Assembly (NCBI GenBank): GCA_015061605.1 | Contig: SUWH01000001.1 | Coordinates: forward strand, 1-64,000 | DNA: 64,000 nucleotides | DNA from: Lentisphaerota bacterium | GTDB lineage: Bacteria; Verrucomicrobiota; Lentisphaeria; Victivallales; Victivallaceae | Reading direction: 5' to 3' | In this document: positions 24,864-32,421 of the stretch, piece after piece | Position numbering within the stretch: position 1 is the first letter of the stretch | Layout of the letters: every line of letters starts with the position of its first letter | Notes under the pieces: generated by a model | What the model saw: only the letters and a program-made list of their open reading frames with translations | What the model was told of the DNA's origin: nothing | The model's database searches: none | Position numbers and translations under genes: made by a program

Positions 24864-26048
24864 ATGGCAGACCAAGACAACATTTCCTCCATGCCCGAGG
24901 ATATCACTGCACGTAAAACTGTGCGTCTCACTGCGATCCAGGCGGCTCCGGCAGCAGAAAATACTGATACCGGCAGCATGGATGTGGTCAGCGATACCCA
25001 AACCCGCCGGACAGTCAAACTCAAACCGCTGGCAGTTACTCCCGAAGCTCCGGCTCCGGCAGAACCGATCCCGGCGGAACCCTCCGCAGATGATACCAGC
25101 ACCCGCAAAGCGCCGGTACTCAAGCCCAGGACTCCGGCAGGACAGATCCCCGGAATGAATACTCCCGCATCGGCTTCTACTATGAAACTCACTCCGCCGG
25201 TACCTCCGATTGCAGCAGAACCATCGGCAGATGACACCAGCACCCGCAAAGCGCCGGTACTCAAGCCCAAAACTCCGGCAGGACAGATCCCCGGAATGAA
25301 TACTCCCGCATCGGCTTCTACTATGAAACTCACTCCGCCGGTACCTCCGATTGCAGCAGAACCATCGGCAGATGACACCAGTACCCGCAAAGCGCCGGTT
25401 TTAAAACCGGGTGCTCCGGCTCCCGCCCCGGCAGAGAGTGAAAACGATAATGGCGACCGTACCGTACGAATTCAGCGTCCTTCCCGTCCGGCTGCGGCAG
25501 TTGCTCCCGCCAGTGCTTCGACATTGAAATTGACTCCTCCGGCTGCCGCGCCCGCGGCAGTTCCCGCGCCCGGAAAACCAACGGCTCCGGCTCCCGCTCC
25601 CACGGCAGTTCCCACGCCCGCGCCCGGAAAACCGGCGGCTCCGGCTCCCGGAAAACCGGCAGTTCCCGCTTCGGCTCCGGCTCCCGGAAAACCGGCAGTT
25701 CCGGCTCCCGCTCCCGGGAAACCGGCAGTTCCCGCTTCGGCTCCGGCTCCCGGAAAACCGGCAGTTCCGGCAGCAGCCAAGAAAGCTCCGGCAGATAATA
25801 TTGAAGTCAAAGTGAATCAGGCTCCGGCCGCTGCAACGCCGGCTCCGGCAAAGAAAGCTCCTCCTAAAAAGGGAGGAAAAAACGCCGCAGATGATGCACC
25901 GAAAGCATCCGGATTCTATACTGTATTGGCAGTGTTGACATTGATTATCGTACTTGCAGGTACGATCATGACCGCACTGCACTATGTCAAGTTTGAACAT
26001 AAACTTGATTATTCACATCTGATTCCCGGCTTGCCTCAACCAAAGTGA
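24864..26048 (+). CDS. Pro/Ala-rich repeat protein with C-terminal membrane anchor
   Basis: 394 residues. The N-terminal 160 residues hold a 47-residue unit in tandem (141-bp DNA period, from about 25078), containing DDTSTRKAPVLKP and ASTMKLTPP. Short motifs of the form T-R/M-K-x-V/L recur throughout. The middle is (A)PGKPA(V/A)PA low complexity; a single helix near 355-377 (FYTVLAVLTLIIVLAGTIMT) is followed by a short tail. The long N-terminal part would therefore be cytosolic, like a type II anchored protein. Function is unknown; the repeated threonines could be kinase sites, but that is only inference. Confidence 0.7.
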   Translation: MADQDNISSMPEDITARKTVRLTAIQAAPAAENTDTGSMDVVSDTQTRRTVKLKPLAVTPEAPAPAEPIPAEPSADDTSTRKAPVLKPRTPAGQIPGMNTPASASTMKLTPPVPPIAAEPSADDTSTRKAPVLKPKTPAGQIPGMNTPASASTMKLTPPVPPIAAEPSADDTSTRKAPVLKPGAPAPAPAESENDNGDRTVRIQRPSRPAAAVAPASASTLKLTPPAAAPAAVPAPGKPTAPAPAPTAVPTPAPGKPAAPAPGKPAVPASAPAPGKPAVPAPAPGKPAVPASAPAPGKPAVPAAAKKAPADNIEVKVNQAPAAATPAPAKKAPPKKGGKNAADDAPKASGFYTVLAVLTLIIVLAGTIMTALHYVKFEHKLDYSHLIPGLPQPK

Positions 26049-26061
26049 TCAAACAGACCGA

Positions 26062-26138
26062 ATCGAGTAGGAGGCTGCTCATTTTGAGCAGCCTCCTCAC
26101 ACACCACCGTACGTGCCGTTCGGCATACGACGGTTCAG
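26062..26138 (-). mobile_element. Group II intron 3' end (domains V and VI), remnant
   Basis: On the minus strand, a domain V-like hairpin (CCGTCGTATGCC, loop GAAC, GGCACGTACGG) is followed by GGTGGTGTGTGAGG, then a perfect domain VI-type hairpin (AGGAGGCTGCTCA/TGAGCAGCCTCCT) and the typical 3' terminus CTACTCGAT. No reverse transcriptase or upstream intron domains exist on the minus strand beyond it, so only the catalytic tail survives. Confidence 0.65.
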
Positions 26139-26193
26139 TCGCTTGAGTGCAGTTCATTATAACGGATGAATATATCGTCATATCCCATCTGAA

Positions 26194-26475
26194 TGCCTTT
26201 TCGACGGTTTGTGACAAAGGTTCATATAGATTTCCCGCTTGAAATATCCGGAAGCTGATATATTTTTAATTTGAAGTACTCACGATCCCGGAAGCCGTAT
26301 GCCTGTTTTGTCAGTCATCTGATCTTGTTGTTAAAGCCTTCCATCTTGGCATTGCTTACCCCCTACTGTTTTGATAAACTACTTAACAATAGGTGCAATT
26401 CCAGTCTTTTTCAATTCCGTCTTTCAGATTTTTATATTTCTCTGCCTATTCCTGTCATAAACCATCGATGAACCA
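26194..26475 (-). mobile_element. Internally deleted ISL3-type element (282 bp)
   Basis: Both terminal repeats are kept: TGCCTTTTCGACGGTTTGTG from 26194, and TGTCATAAACCATCGATGAA from 26453, inverted with about 17 of 23 matches. Between them lie about 135 bp of transposase 3' end (26222-26356) and about 100 bp of left-end leader. This MITE-like structure could have been mobilised in trans by a complete copy. Confidence 0.6.
26222..26356 (-). pseudogene. ISL3 transposase C-terminal fragment
   Basis: The minus-strand reading gives SNAKMEGFNNKIR, a stop codon (TGA), then QAYGFRDREYFKLKIYQLP and DISSGKSI, the same C-terminus as at the left edge of the window. The premature stop shows decay beyond the large internal deletion. 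Confidence 0.65.
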
Positions 26476-26787
26476 AAAACAGTTGCAAAAAGAAAAAATC
26501 ATGACGGGACAAATACAATTTGCCAAAGTCAGTATTTGCTTTTTGCGGAGGAGTACCTCACACAAAAAGTGGTACCAGGGACGGGACTCGACGGAGGGCG
26601 CAGCCCGACGAGCCTGAACGCAGTGAAGGCAACCCGAATTAAGTGAGCAGTCCCATTTTTTTGCGGTGCAAAAAAATATTTGCAAAAAGAAAAAATCCTG
26701 AATATCAAAAAAATTTGATTAATTCAGGATTTGCTTTTTGCGGGGACTGCCTGACGGCAAAAAAGTGGTACCAGGGACGGGACTCGA
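26476..26787 (-). repeat. tRNA-Leu tail repeat: 196-bp unit, one complete and one partial
   Basis: The last 22 nt of tRNA-Leu (TCGAGTCCCG to CCA on the minus strand) are repeated exactly at 26570-26591, 196 bp from the genuine copy at 26766-26787. Both copies are followed, in transcription order, by similar sequence (CTTTTTG..., CCGCAAAAAGCAAAT, GATTTTTTCTTTTTGCAA). The first unit also holds a terminator and a GC-rich block; the second is cut by the ISL3 left end at 26475. Confidence 0.8.
26688..26732 (-). terminator. Terminator of tRNA-Leu
   Basis: AATCCTGAAT and ATTCAGGATT form a perfect 10-bp stem about 40 bp after the tRNA on the minus strand, followed by TTTTTTCTTTTT. Confidence 0.75.
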
Positions 26788-26851
26788 ACCCGCACACTGT
26801 ATAAGTGACTGATTTTAAGTCAGTTGCGTCTGCCTATTCCGCCACCCTGGC
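26766..26851 (-). tRNA. tRNA-Leu (anticodon TAA)
   Basis: A class II tRNA with a long variable arm (CACTTATACAGTG). The acceptor GCCAGGG pairs with CCCTGGT, anticodon stem ACTGA/TCAGT encloses CTTAAAA (anticodon TAA), the T-arm is GCGGGTTCGAGTCCCGT and CCA is encoded. A promoter with TTGTAA, a 17-bp spacer and TATATT lies upstream on the minus strand. Confidence 0.95.
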
Positions 26852-26903
26852 ATTTTTTGTTTCACCATTTTATTAATATACCACATTCAAGGTGATTTTA
26901 CAA

Positions 26904-27196
26904 CTGGTATTGGGTGTTTTTCTGAATCGGAAACCGCAGAAAACCGTAACCAGTAAAAATTATCTTTTTTACACTGCAGTCCGGCAGATCAAGGATTTTT
27001 TTTAATAATGCCTTGAAAATTTCCGGATGGCGGCTGTTCATCACTTCAGAAAGCGTGGATTTTGCCACGCTTCTATGCCGAGGTGATAAAGGCGTTTGTG
27101 GTTGGCAAGCAGAGTGTTTTCAATTTCACGCAAAGAATCCTTACCGGAAATTTGAGCAAACAGCAAGGTCAGAAATTGTTTCCATGCGGTGAAATT
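26904..27196 (-). pseudogene. IS4-family (DUF4372-type) transposase N-terminal fragment, frameshifted
   Basis: On the minus strand from 27196 the frame reads NFTAWKQFLTLLFAQISG, then KDSLREIENTLLANHKRLYH, the N-terminal helix signature of IS4-type transposases. After LGIEA it must shift frame to continue VAKSTLSEVMNSRHPEIF. No DDE catalytic region follows; the fragment runs into the tRNA-Leu promoter. Confidence 0.6.
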
Positions 27197-27250
27197 GGGG
27201 GATAGTATTGTCTTTCAAAGCGTTTTCCACACTGTTGCACACATTCAGTT
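27196..27250 (-). repeat. 51-bp segment shared with the integrase remnant at 13690-13740
   Basis: The minus strand encodes LNVCNSVENALKDNTIP exactly as at 13690-13740; the DNA differs at one base plus one extra C. Flanking sequences on both sides are unrelated, so this short piece was joined here by recombination. Confidence 0.7.
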
Positions 27251-27518
27251 CGCCATTATCGGAGACAAACTGCGTAAAGTTGGCAAAAGCGTTGCCGCCA
27301 GTCAGAATATCGTGTATGGCAAGTTTTTTCGCCCTTACTATCGGGTTTATTTGGATAATAAGCTGATTTGGGGAACCAGAAAAACATTTTTCGGAGGACA
27401 CTTTGAATTGCATTACCAAAGCAATGCACCGTTGAAAATCAACCGCATTTCCATTTACGACACAGGATTTGTTCAACCGGGAGAAAAACGTAAATCCCGC
27501 TTACAACTGCCACAATAA
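27246..27518 (+). pseudogene. C-terminal fragment of an unknown protein
   Basis: An open + strand frame reads GDKLRKVGKSVAASQNIVYG, then FFRPYYRVYLDNKLIWGT and ends KRKSRLQLPQ. Its aromatic- and glycine-rich composition looks like real protein rather than chance, but it lacks its own start: the frame opens inside the 51-bp shared segment. I do not recognise it. Confidence 0.35.
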
Positions 27519-27580
27519 AAAAATCTGACGGTATCTGCTGTATCTACTGTACTTATCCAACTGCGACAGTAGAAAACGTT

Positions 27581-27986
27581 GTCAAAACGAATGTTTTGAA
27601 CCAGCGTAAATTTATATGTTTGGAGGTGGATTCGACGGCGGCACGCAGTGCCGACGAGCGTGAGCATCGCAGACCTCCGGTCGAGAAGCGCAAGGCAACC
27701 ACAAACAAGGAATCCACACCCATCGTAAGATGGGTAGCGCGCAGCGCAAGACAAATAAAAAACGCTGTCAAAACGAATGTTTTGAAACAGCGCAAATTTA
27801 TATGTTTGGAGGTGGATTCGACGGCGGCACGCAGTGCCGACGAGCATGAGCATCGCAGACCTCCGGTCGAGAAGCGCAAGGCAACCACAAACAAGGAATC
27901 CACGCCCATCGAAAGATGGGTAGCGCGCAGCGCAAGACAAATAAAAAACGCTGTCAAAACGAATGTTTTGAACCAGCGTGAATTTA
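27581..27986 (-). repeat. tRNA-Tyr tail repeat: 186-bp tandem units
   Basis: GTCAAAACGAATG recurs at 27581, 27767 and 27953, exactly 186 bp apart. Each unit contains, in transcription order on the minus strand: a 14-nt match to the tRNA-Tyr T-arm/acceptor (TCGAATCCACCTCC, at 27622-27635 and 27808-27821), a terminator hairpin with T6 and a GC-rich block ending at the next tRNA piece. A degenerate third tail lies near 27993-28007, just before the real tRNA. The full units differ by only a few bases. Confidence 0.85.
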
Positions 27987-28023
27987 TTTGTCGGAAAGTG
28001 GATTCCGGACATATCTTTTTAAA

Positions 28024-28108
28024 TGGTGGTGGGAGGTGGATTCGAACCACCGAAAGCGATGCTAGCAGATTTACAGTCTGCCCCCTTTAGCCACTCGGGA
28101 ATCCCACC
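28024..28108 (-). tRNA. tRNA-Tyr (anticodon GTA)
   Basis: A class II tRNA. The acceptor GGTGGGA pairs with TCCCACC, anticodon stem GCAGA/TCTGC encloses CTGTAAA (anticodon GTA), the variable arm and T-arm (GGTGGTTCGAATCCACC) are normal and CCA is encoded. A TTGTAA/17 bp/TATATT promoter precedes it on the minus strand. Confidence 0.95.
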
Positions 28109-28212
28109 GGTATCTTTGTTTAATATACTTCCGGAACTACGATTTTACAACCGGCAGACAATATTTTTCAGTATAATTTTCTGTTAATGCCGCAGAATCC
28201 GTAAAATTATAA

Positions 28213-28240
28213 AACAAAAAAGCACCGGTCGAACCGGTGC
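28213..28240 (-). terminator. Terminator after the 34-aa gene
   Basis: GCACCGGT/ACCGGTGC with a 3-nt loop, followed on the minus strand by TTTTTTG. It ends the uxs-containing transcript. Confidence 0.85.
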
Positions 28241-28253
28241 ATATATATTTTTT

Positions 28254-28358
28254 TCAGGCGACAAAGGTGTAGTAAACCATTACTCCACCGACGACCATCA
28301 GGGCGCAGAAGCCGTAGATGATAATGTCTTCCCAGTGTTTTTTCAGAAAATTGCTCAT
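28254..28358 (-). CDS. 34-residue single-pass membrane protein
   Basis: An ATG at 28356-28358 opens a frame of 34 codons. It starts MSNFLKKHWEDIIIYG, continues with a hydrophobic helix (FCALMVVGGVMVYYTF) and stops just before a strong terminator. A GGAGAAAAG ribosome site sits at proper distance. A basic N-terminus followed by one helix suggests an inner membrane peptide with its N-terminus inside. It is the last gene of the pfkA-uxs unit. No function is known to me; size resembles small regulators of membrane complexes. Confidence 0.65.
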   Translation of the reverse strand: MSNFLKKHWEDIIIYGFCALMVVGGVMVYYTFVA

Positions 28359-28422
28359 TTTCTTTTCTCCGTTGTTTGATCAAATTACACTGCATGCGGG
28401 ATGTTTCCCGTACCGTAAAAGG

Positions 28423-28857
28423 TCAAACAACAGCCGGTCCGGCACGCGGCGGCAGCGAATGCTGAAGAAAAGTATGGAATTCAAGTATCGGAGCAACAGC
28501 TCTCTGTTTGAAAAATGCAACCGGAATATGAAGTGATACCGGACGGGCAATATCAGTATTACTGTCCCGTAACAGACGACAGTTGATCCGCTCTCCCGAA
28601 CGCCGGGTGACCAGTGCCGGGGGCAAAGTTCCCGGCAGCAGGCCGCGCAATATGCCGTTGGAATCAGAATTTTCCTCCTGAACCGGGGCGAGCGGCGGCA
28701 GACCGGGATTATCGGCGAACTGCCATGAAATTGTTGAAGATATCGCCGGTTCCGGAGTTGAAACCGTATGCAAAAAAAACATCGCCCCTATCATTGCCAA
28801 TGGCAGTGACAGGAACCGGGGCAAAAATTTGATATGTGTTTGCAACAGTTTCATCAT
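28423..28857 (-). CDS. Hypothetical protein with N-terminal signal/anchor
   Basis: 144 residues beginning MMKLLQTHIKFLPRFLS, with a hydrophobic segment (LPLAMIGAMFFLHTV) at about 18-32 and then a polar, proline-rich region without recognisable motifs. It lies 14 bp after the uxs gene and upstream of the 34-aa gene, in the same orientation. A second ATG follows directly, so the start is uncertain by one codon. Export or membrane anchoring is inferred from the hydrophobic segment. Confidence 0.5.
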   Translation of the reverse strand: MMKLLQTHIKFLPRFLSLPLAMIGAMFFLHTVSTPEPAISSTISWQFADNPGLPPLAPVQEENSDSNGILRGLLPGTLPPALVTRRSGERINCRLLRDSNTDIARPVSLHIPVAFFKQRAVAPILEFHTFLQHSLPPRAGPAVV

Positions 28858-28871
28858 GCGGTCAATTACAA

Positions 28872-29831
28872 TTATTTTGCGCAGAAATCCGGAGCAGTCT
28901 TCAATAATTCCTCAAAATAGCCTATGGTGTGGGTCAATCCTTCACGCAAAGTGATTTCCGGTTCCCAGTCAAGCAACGCTTTTGCCTTGGAAATATCCGG
29001 TTTCCGCTGTTTGGGGTCATCGGACGGCAATGGTTCAAATATGAGCTTGGAATTGGAATTGGTCAATTCAATGACCGCTTCGGCAAGCTGTTTGATGGTA
29101 AATTCGCCGGGGTTGCCCAGGTTCACCGGGCCGCAGACATCGTCCGGAGTATCCATCATTTTCATCAAACCTGAAACCAGATCGGAAACGAAACAGAAAC
29201 TTCTGGTTTGTGATCCGTCACCGTAAATGGTGATATTTTCATTGCGTAACGCCTGCAAAATGAAGTTGCTTACCACGCGTCCGTCATTGGGGTGCATCCG
29301 GGGACCGTAGGTGTTGAAAATGCGGACGATCTTGGTGCGCAGATTGCACTGCATACGGTAGCAGTTGAAAAGGGTTTCGGCACAGCGTTTTCCCTCATCA
29401 TAGCAGGAGCGGATACCGATCGGGTTGACGTGTCCCCAGTATTCTTCGACCTGCGGATGGACCAATGGATCACCGTATACTTCGCTGGTGGAACTCTGCA
29501 GAATTTTTGCGTTGAGCCGCTTGGCAAGTCCAAGCATATTGATAGCGCCGTGGACACAGGTTTTGACCGTCTGCACCGGATCGCGCTGATAATGTATCGG
29601 GCTTGCCGGGCAGGCGAGGTTGTAAATTTCATCGCATTCGATGTACAACGGGAATGTCACATCGTGCCGGATGAATTCAAATTTCGGATTATCCAGAAAC
29701 TGATAAATATTGCGTTTGGCACCGGTAAAGAGATTGTCAACGCAAATGACTTCATCGCCCCGGTTCAAAAGGGCTTCGCACAAATGGGAACCGAGAAAAC
29801 CGCTGCCTCCGGTAACTAAAATACGTTTCAT
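28872..29831 (-). CDS. uxs: UDP-glucuronate decarboxylase (UDP-xylose synthase type)
   Basis: A short-chain dehydrogenase-fold enzyme converting UDP-glucuronate to UDP-xylose. 319 residues with the NAD loop [10 protein letters not shown] at 8-17, [10 protein letters not shown], the catalytic Ser/Tyr/Lys set (SSTSEVYG, and YDEGKRCAE with Tyr and Lys), and [20 protein letters not shown], which distinguishes UXS from dTDP-glucose dehydratases. GGAGAG precedes the ATG. Product sugars may enter surface polysaccharide. Confidence 0.9.
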   Translation of the reverse strand: MKRILVTGGSGFLGSHLCEALLNRGDEVICVDNLFTGAKRNIYQFLDNPKFEFIRHDVTFPLYIECDEIYNLACPASPIHYQRDPVQTVKTCVHGAINMLGLAKRLNAKILQSSTSEVYGDPLVHPQVEEYWGHVNPIGIRSCYDEGKRCAETLFNCYRMQCNLRTKIVRIFNTYGPRMHPNDGRVVSNFILQALRNENITIYGDGSQTRSFCFVSDLVSGLMKMMDTPDDVCGPVNLGNPGEFTIKQLAEAVIELTNSNSKLIFEPLPSDDPKQRKPDISKAKALLDWEPEITLREGLTHTIGYFEELLKTAPDFCAK

Positions 29832-29851
29832 AATTCATTCTCTCCGGTCGT

Positions 29852-31144
29852 TCAGAAGCAGATAAGCGATTTGACACATGACCACAGCGGAGTGTGCAGA
29901 TCGATTTTTTTGCGCTGACGGGTCGCAAGAGCGATTGGTACATGGGTGAACTCTCCCCCCCAGTGTCCGACCATGACATCGGTTTTTCCCGCCATGGCGG
30001 CGTGAGCAGCAGACTGGGCGAGCATGGCGCAGAAAACGGCATCGTCACCTTCAGCGGAAACACTGCGGATGGTGTAACCGGGATCAAAATATTTGATATT
30101 GAGTTCGGTGTTGTTCCTCTTGAAATAATCAGCGATCTCCTGTTTGAGCAGCAATCCGATGTCTTCGTGGAGAATATTGCCGGAAGCATCTTTTTTGCGG
30201 TCGGAATTTTTAAAGAGGTTCTGTCCGGCACCTTCGGCAACGATAATGACCGCATGATGTTTGCGGTTCATGCGTTCAAGCAGATGCGGAAGCAGAGCTT
30301 TCAAGCCATCCGAACCATCCAGCGAAAAGGGATCTTCCGGGATCAGACAGTAATTGATAAAGGGATTGGCAAGCGCTGTATAGGCGGCGATGAATCCGCT
30401 GTCGCGTCCCATGACCTTGATCAAACCGAGGCCGTTGTAAGCTCCTTTGGCCTCATTGTGGGCGCAGCTGACGAAACGTCCGGCTTCGCGCACAGCGGTG
30501 GCAAAACCGAAAGTGCGGTCGATGAAGTTTATATCGTTGTCAATGGTTTTGGGAATCGCGACGACGCTGATGGAAAGCTGACGTTTTTTGATCTCTTCAG
30601 CGATTTCATGAGCACAGCGGGAAGTTCCGTCACCGCCGATACAAAAGAGCAGATTTATTCCCAGCTGTTTCAATGAATCGACAATGGTTCCGACATCCTC
30701 CTGACCGCGGGATGATCCGAGAATGGAGCCGCCGGCTTCATGGATGGCATCGACCATATCTTCGGTAAGTTTTATCGGGCGCAGATTGCGGGCCGGGTTC
30801 AATCCCCGGTATCCGTAGGGAATACCGTATATATCCCGTACTCCGTAGTTGCGGATAAGACATAAAGTAAGAAACTTTATGACCTCATTCAATCCCGGGC
30901 AGAGACCTCCGGCAGTGAGGATGGCGGCGCGGCACCATGCGGGATTGTGATAGATCATCTCTCTGGCACCGGCGCGTTCAAAGGCGGGAACTGCTTCGCC
31001 GCGTCCGATATAACCGTTTATCTCTGCCGGATCCATAAAATAGGTGACGCTTTCATCATCGCGGACGAACTTCTGTCCGGTGACGGGTGAGGGTATCGCA
31101 CACTTGCCGAGTGACGATACGATAAAATCATCTTTGGTCAACAT
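29852..31144 (-). CDS. pfkA: 6-phosphofructokinase, long form
   Basis: 430 residues. AILTAGGLCPGLNEVI is the nucleotide-binding start, CIGGDGTSRCA the donor site, AIPKTIDNDINFIDRTFGF the sugar-binding catalytic stretch, and KVMGRDSGFIA follows. GGDGT (not GGDDS) favours ATP over pyrophosphate as donor, and the long N-terminus matches the plant/spirochaete-like long clade. It lies 20 bp upstream of uxs. Donor choice is inferred from one motif only. Confidence 0.88.
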   Translation of the reverse strand: MLTKDDFIVSSLGKCAIPSPVTGQKFVRDDESVTYFMDPAEINGYIGRGEAVPAFERAGAREMIYHNPAWCRAAILTAGGLCPGLNEVIKFLTLCLIRNYGVRDIYGIPYGYRGLNPARNLRPIKLTEDMVDAIHEAGGSILGSSRGQEDVGTIVDSLKQLGINLLFCIGGDGTSRCAHEIAEEIKKRQLSISVVAIPKTIDNDINFIDRTFGFATAVREAGRFVSCAHNEAKGAYNGLGLIKVMGRDSGFIAAYTALANPFINYCLIPEDPFSLDGSDGLKALLPHLLERMNRKHHAVIIVAEGAGQNLFKNSDRKKDASGNILHEDIGLLLKQEIADYFKRNNTELNIKYFDPGYTIRSVSAEGDDAVFCAMLAQSAAHAAMAGKTDVMVGHWGGEFTHVPIALATRQRKKIDLHTPLWSCVKSLICF

Positions 31145-31202
31145 AGTTGTTTTCCTGTAAGTATATGTGGGTTGAACTTATATCCTCACGATAAATATAT
31201 CA

Positions 31203-32408
31203 TTATTCTTTTGAAAAATCAAGCGGAGAAGTTTCAAAAGTATCTAAAATCAGTTTTGCTTCGGAGCGGGCGCGCTGGAAGAATTCCGGAGTAATGCTGT
31301 TTCCCGCATAAGTTTCAGCATTTTTGCGGAAAGCTGGCAGGTTAGTCAACATTTTCTGCAACGTGTCAACTGCCGGAGAAAGTTCAAACGGTTCAGGAAG
31401 AAATGCTCCGGCATTTGCTTCCCGAATAAAGCTGTTGTAGCCGCAGATGCTTGAAGACAGTACCGGTACTCCCGATGCCAATGCTTCAATAAGCACGCCT
31501 CCCGTTGCTTCCGCCCGGGCGGGATGGAGCATCAGATCGGCACCGCAGAGCAGACGGCGGACATCCTGCCTTGGGCCGGTGAAAATGACCTCATTTTCAT
31601 TTAAACCGCATTTTACGGCAAGAAGTTTCATCTCATTTCTTGCCTTATCGGAAGTTCCGCCGACGACGAGAAATTTGAATTTTTGTAAAATACCGCGTTT
31701 TTTTGCTTCTCCCAGAATGGCAAGCGAACGGTCGACCCCTTTGGTGTGGAATGCCGCTGCGATCTGGATAAAAAGCAATGTATCATCAGAAAGTGCAAAT
31801 TCAGCTCTTGCTTCGGCGCGCAGTTGAGCTGTGTTGCCGCGTTCAAAATATTCATCGGCAAGGAGCGGCGGCATCATGATGAGGCGGTCAGGCGAACACC
31901 TCGGATAATAGCGCATAAAGGCTTCCTGCTGGGGGCCGGTTATGGTAAAAATCTTTCCCGCCCCTCCGGAATTGACCGGTGAAAAAACCAGCTTTTCCAG
32001 AGCGAGAAAAGTTCTGCCCCGGGGAAGAAGTGAAGCAAGTTTGGATCGTTTGAGATACTTTTCTTTCAGACAATCATCCCCGGCAAAGTAGAAATCAAGA
32101 CTGCCGGTGCGGTTGAAGCCGACCAGAAGATCGAAACGTTTTTCTTTTTTGATCCGGGCAAGCTGATCACTGAACCACTTTGCCCGGCGATGGTTGGAAA
32201 TGATGTACCATGGCGGAGCAAGGAGTTGCAATTCATCGCACCACGCCGGGAGTGTTTCTGCACGATTGTGCATACAAAGCAGTGTGAGTTTCAATGGTAC
32301 ACCGCGTTCGCCGGAGCGGAGACGGAGCATTTTACCCAGCGCGTCCAAATCTTTCTGAACACCACCGTATTCAAAATAGTCAAAAATCACGAGCGCGATA
32401 TTTTTCAT
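31203..32408 (-). CDS. WaaG-like family 4 glycosyltransferase
   Basis: 401 residues. The N-terminus has the YGGVQKDL loop; RTFLALEKLVFSP followed by IFTITGPQQEAFMRYYP resembles LPS core glucosyltransferase WaaG. The donor site reads GPRQDVRRLL, HPARAEATGGVLIEALASGVPV with the EX7E pattern. AAGGAAA precedes ATG 32408. A lipopolysaccharide or surface glycan role is likely but the acceptor is unknown. Confidence 0.82.
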   Translation of the reverse strand: MKNIALVIFDYFEYGGVQKDLDALGKMLRLRSGERGVPLKLTLLCMHNRAETLPAWCDELQLLAPPWYIISNHRRAKWFSDQLARIKKEKRFDLLVGFNRTGSLDFYFAGDDCLKEKYLKRSKLASLLPRGRTFLALEKLVFSPVNSGGAGKIFTITGPQQEAFMRYYPRCSPDRLIMMPPLLADEYFERGNTAQLRAEARAEFALSDDTLLFIQIAAAFHTKGVDRSLAILGEAKKRGILQKFKFLVVGGTSDKARNEMKLLAVKCGLNENEVIFTGPRQDVRRLLCGADLMLHPARAEATGGVLIEALASGVPVLSSSICGYNSFIREANAGAFLPEPFELSPAVDTLQKMLTNLPAFRKNAETYAGNSITPEFFQRARSEAKLILDTFETSPLDFSKE

Positions 32409-32421
32409 GATAAAATTTCCT

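Larger units (their letters stand above)
26852..28023. other. Mobile-element graveyard between tRNA-Leu and tRNA-Tyr
   Basis: The 1.17-kb interval contains the two tRNA promoters, an IS4-type transposase fragment, a 51-bp piece shared with the integrase remnant at 13690-13740, a fragment of an unknown gene on the + strand, and the tRNA-Tyr tail repeats. No intact gene is seen. Confidence 0.6.

Noticed and set aside
26570-26787. attL/attR of an element integrated in tRNA-Leu
   Set aside because: Only 196 bp lie between the copies, no integrase is present, and sequence after both copies is similar, so tandem duplication fits better.
28207-28395. A 62-codon frame on the - strand
   Set aside because: It reads a different phase through the 34-aa gene and the terminator. 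The 34-aa frame has the ribosome site and a proper membrane helix.
30061-30676. A long + strand frame opposite pfkA
   Set aside because: Antisense shadow; pfkA motifs GGDGT and PKTIDND fix the coding strand.
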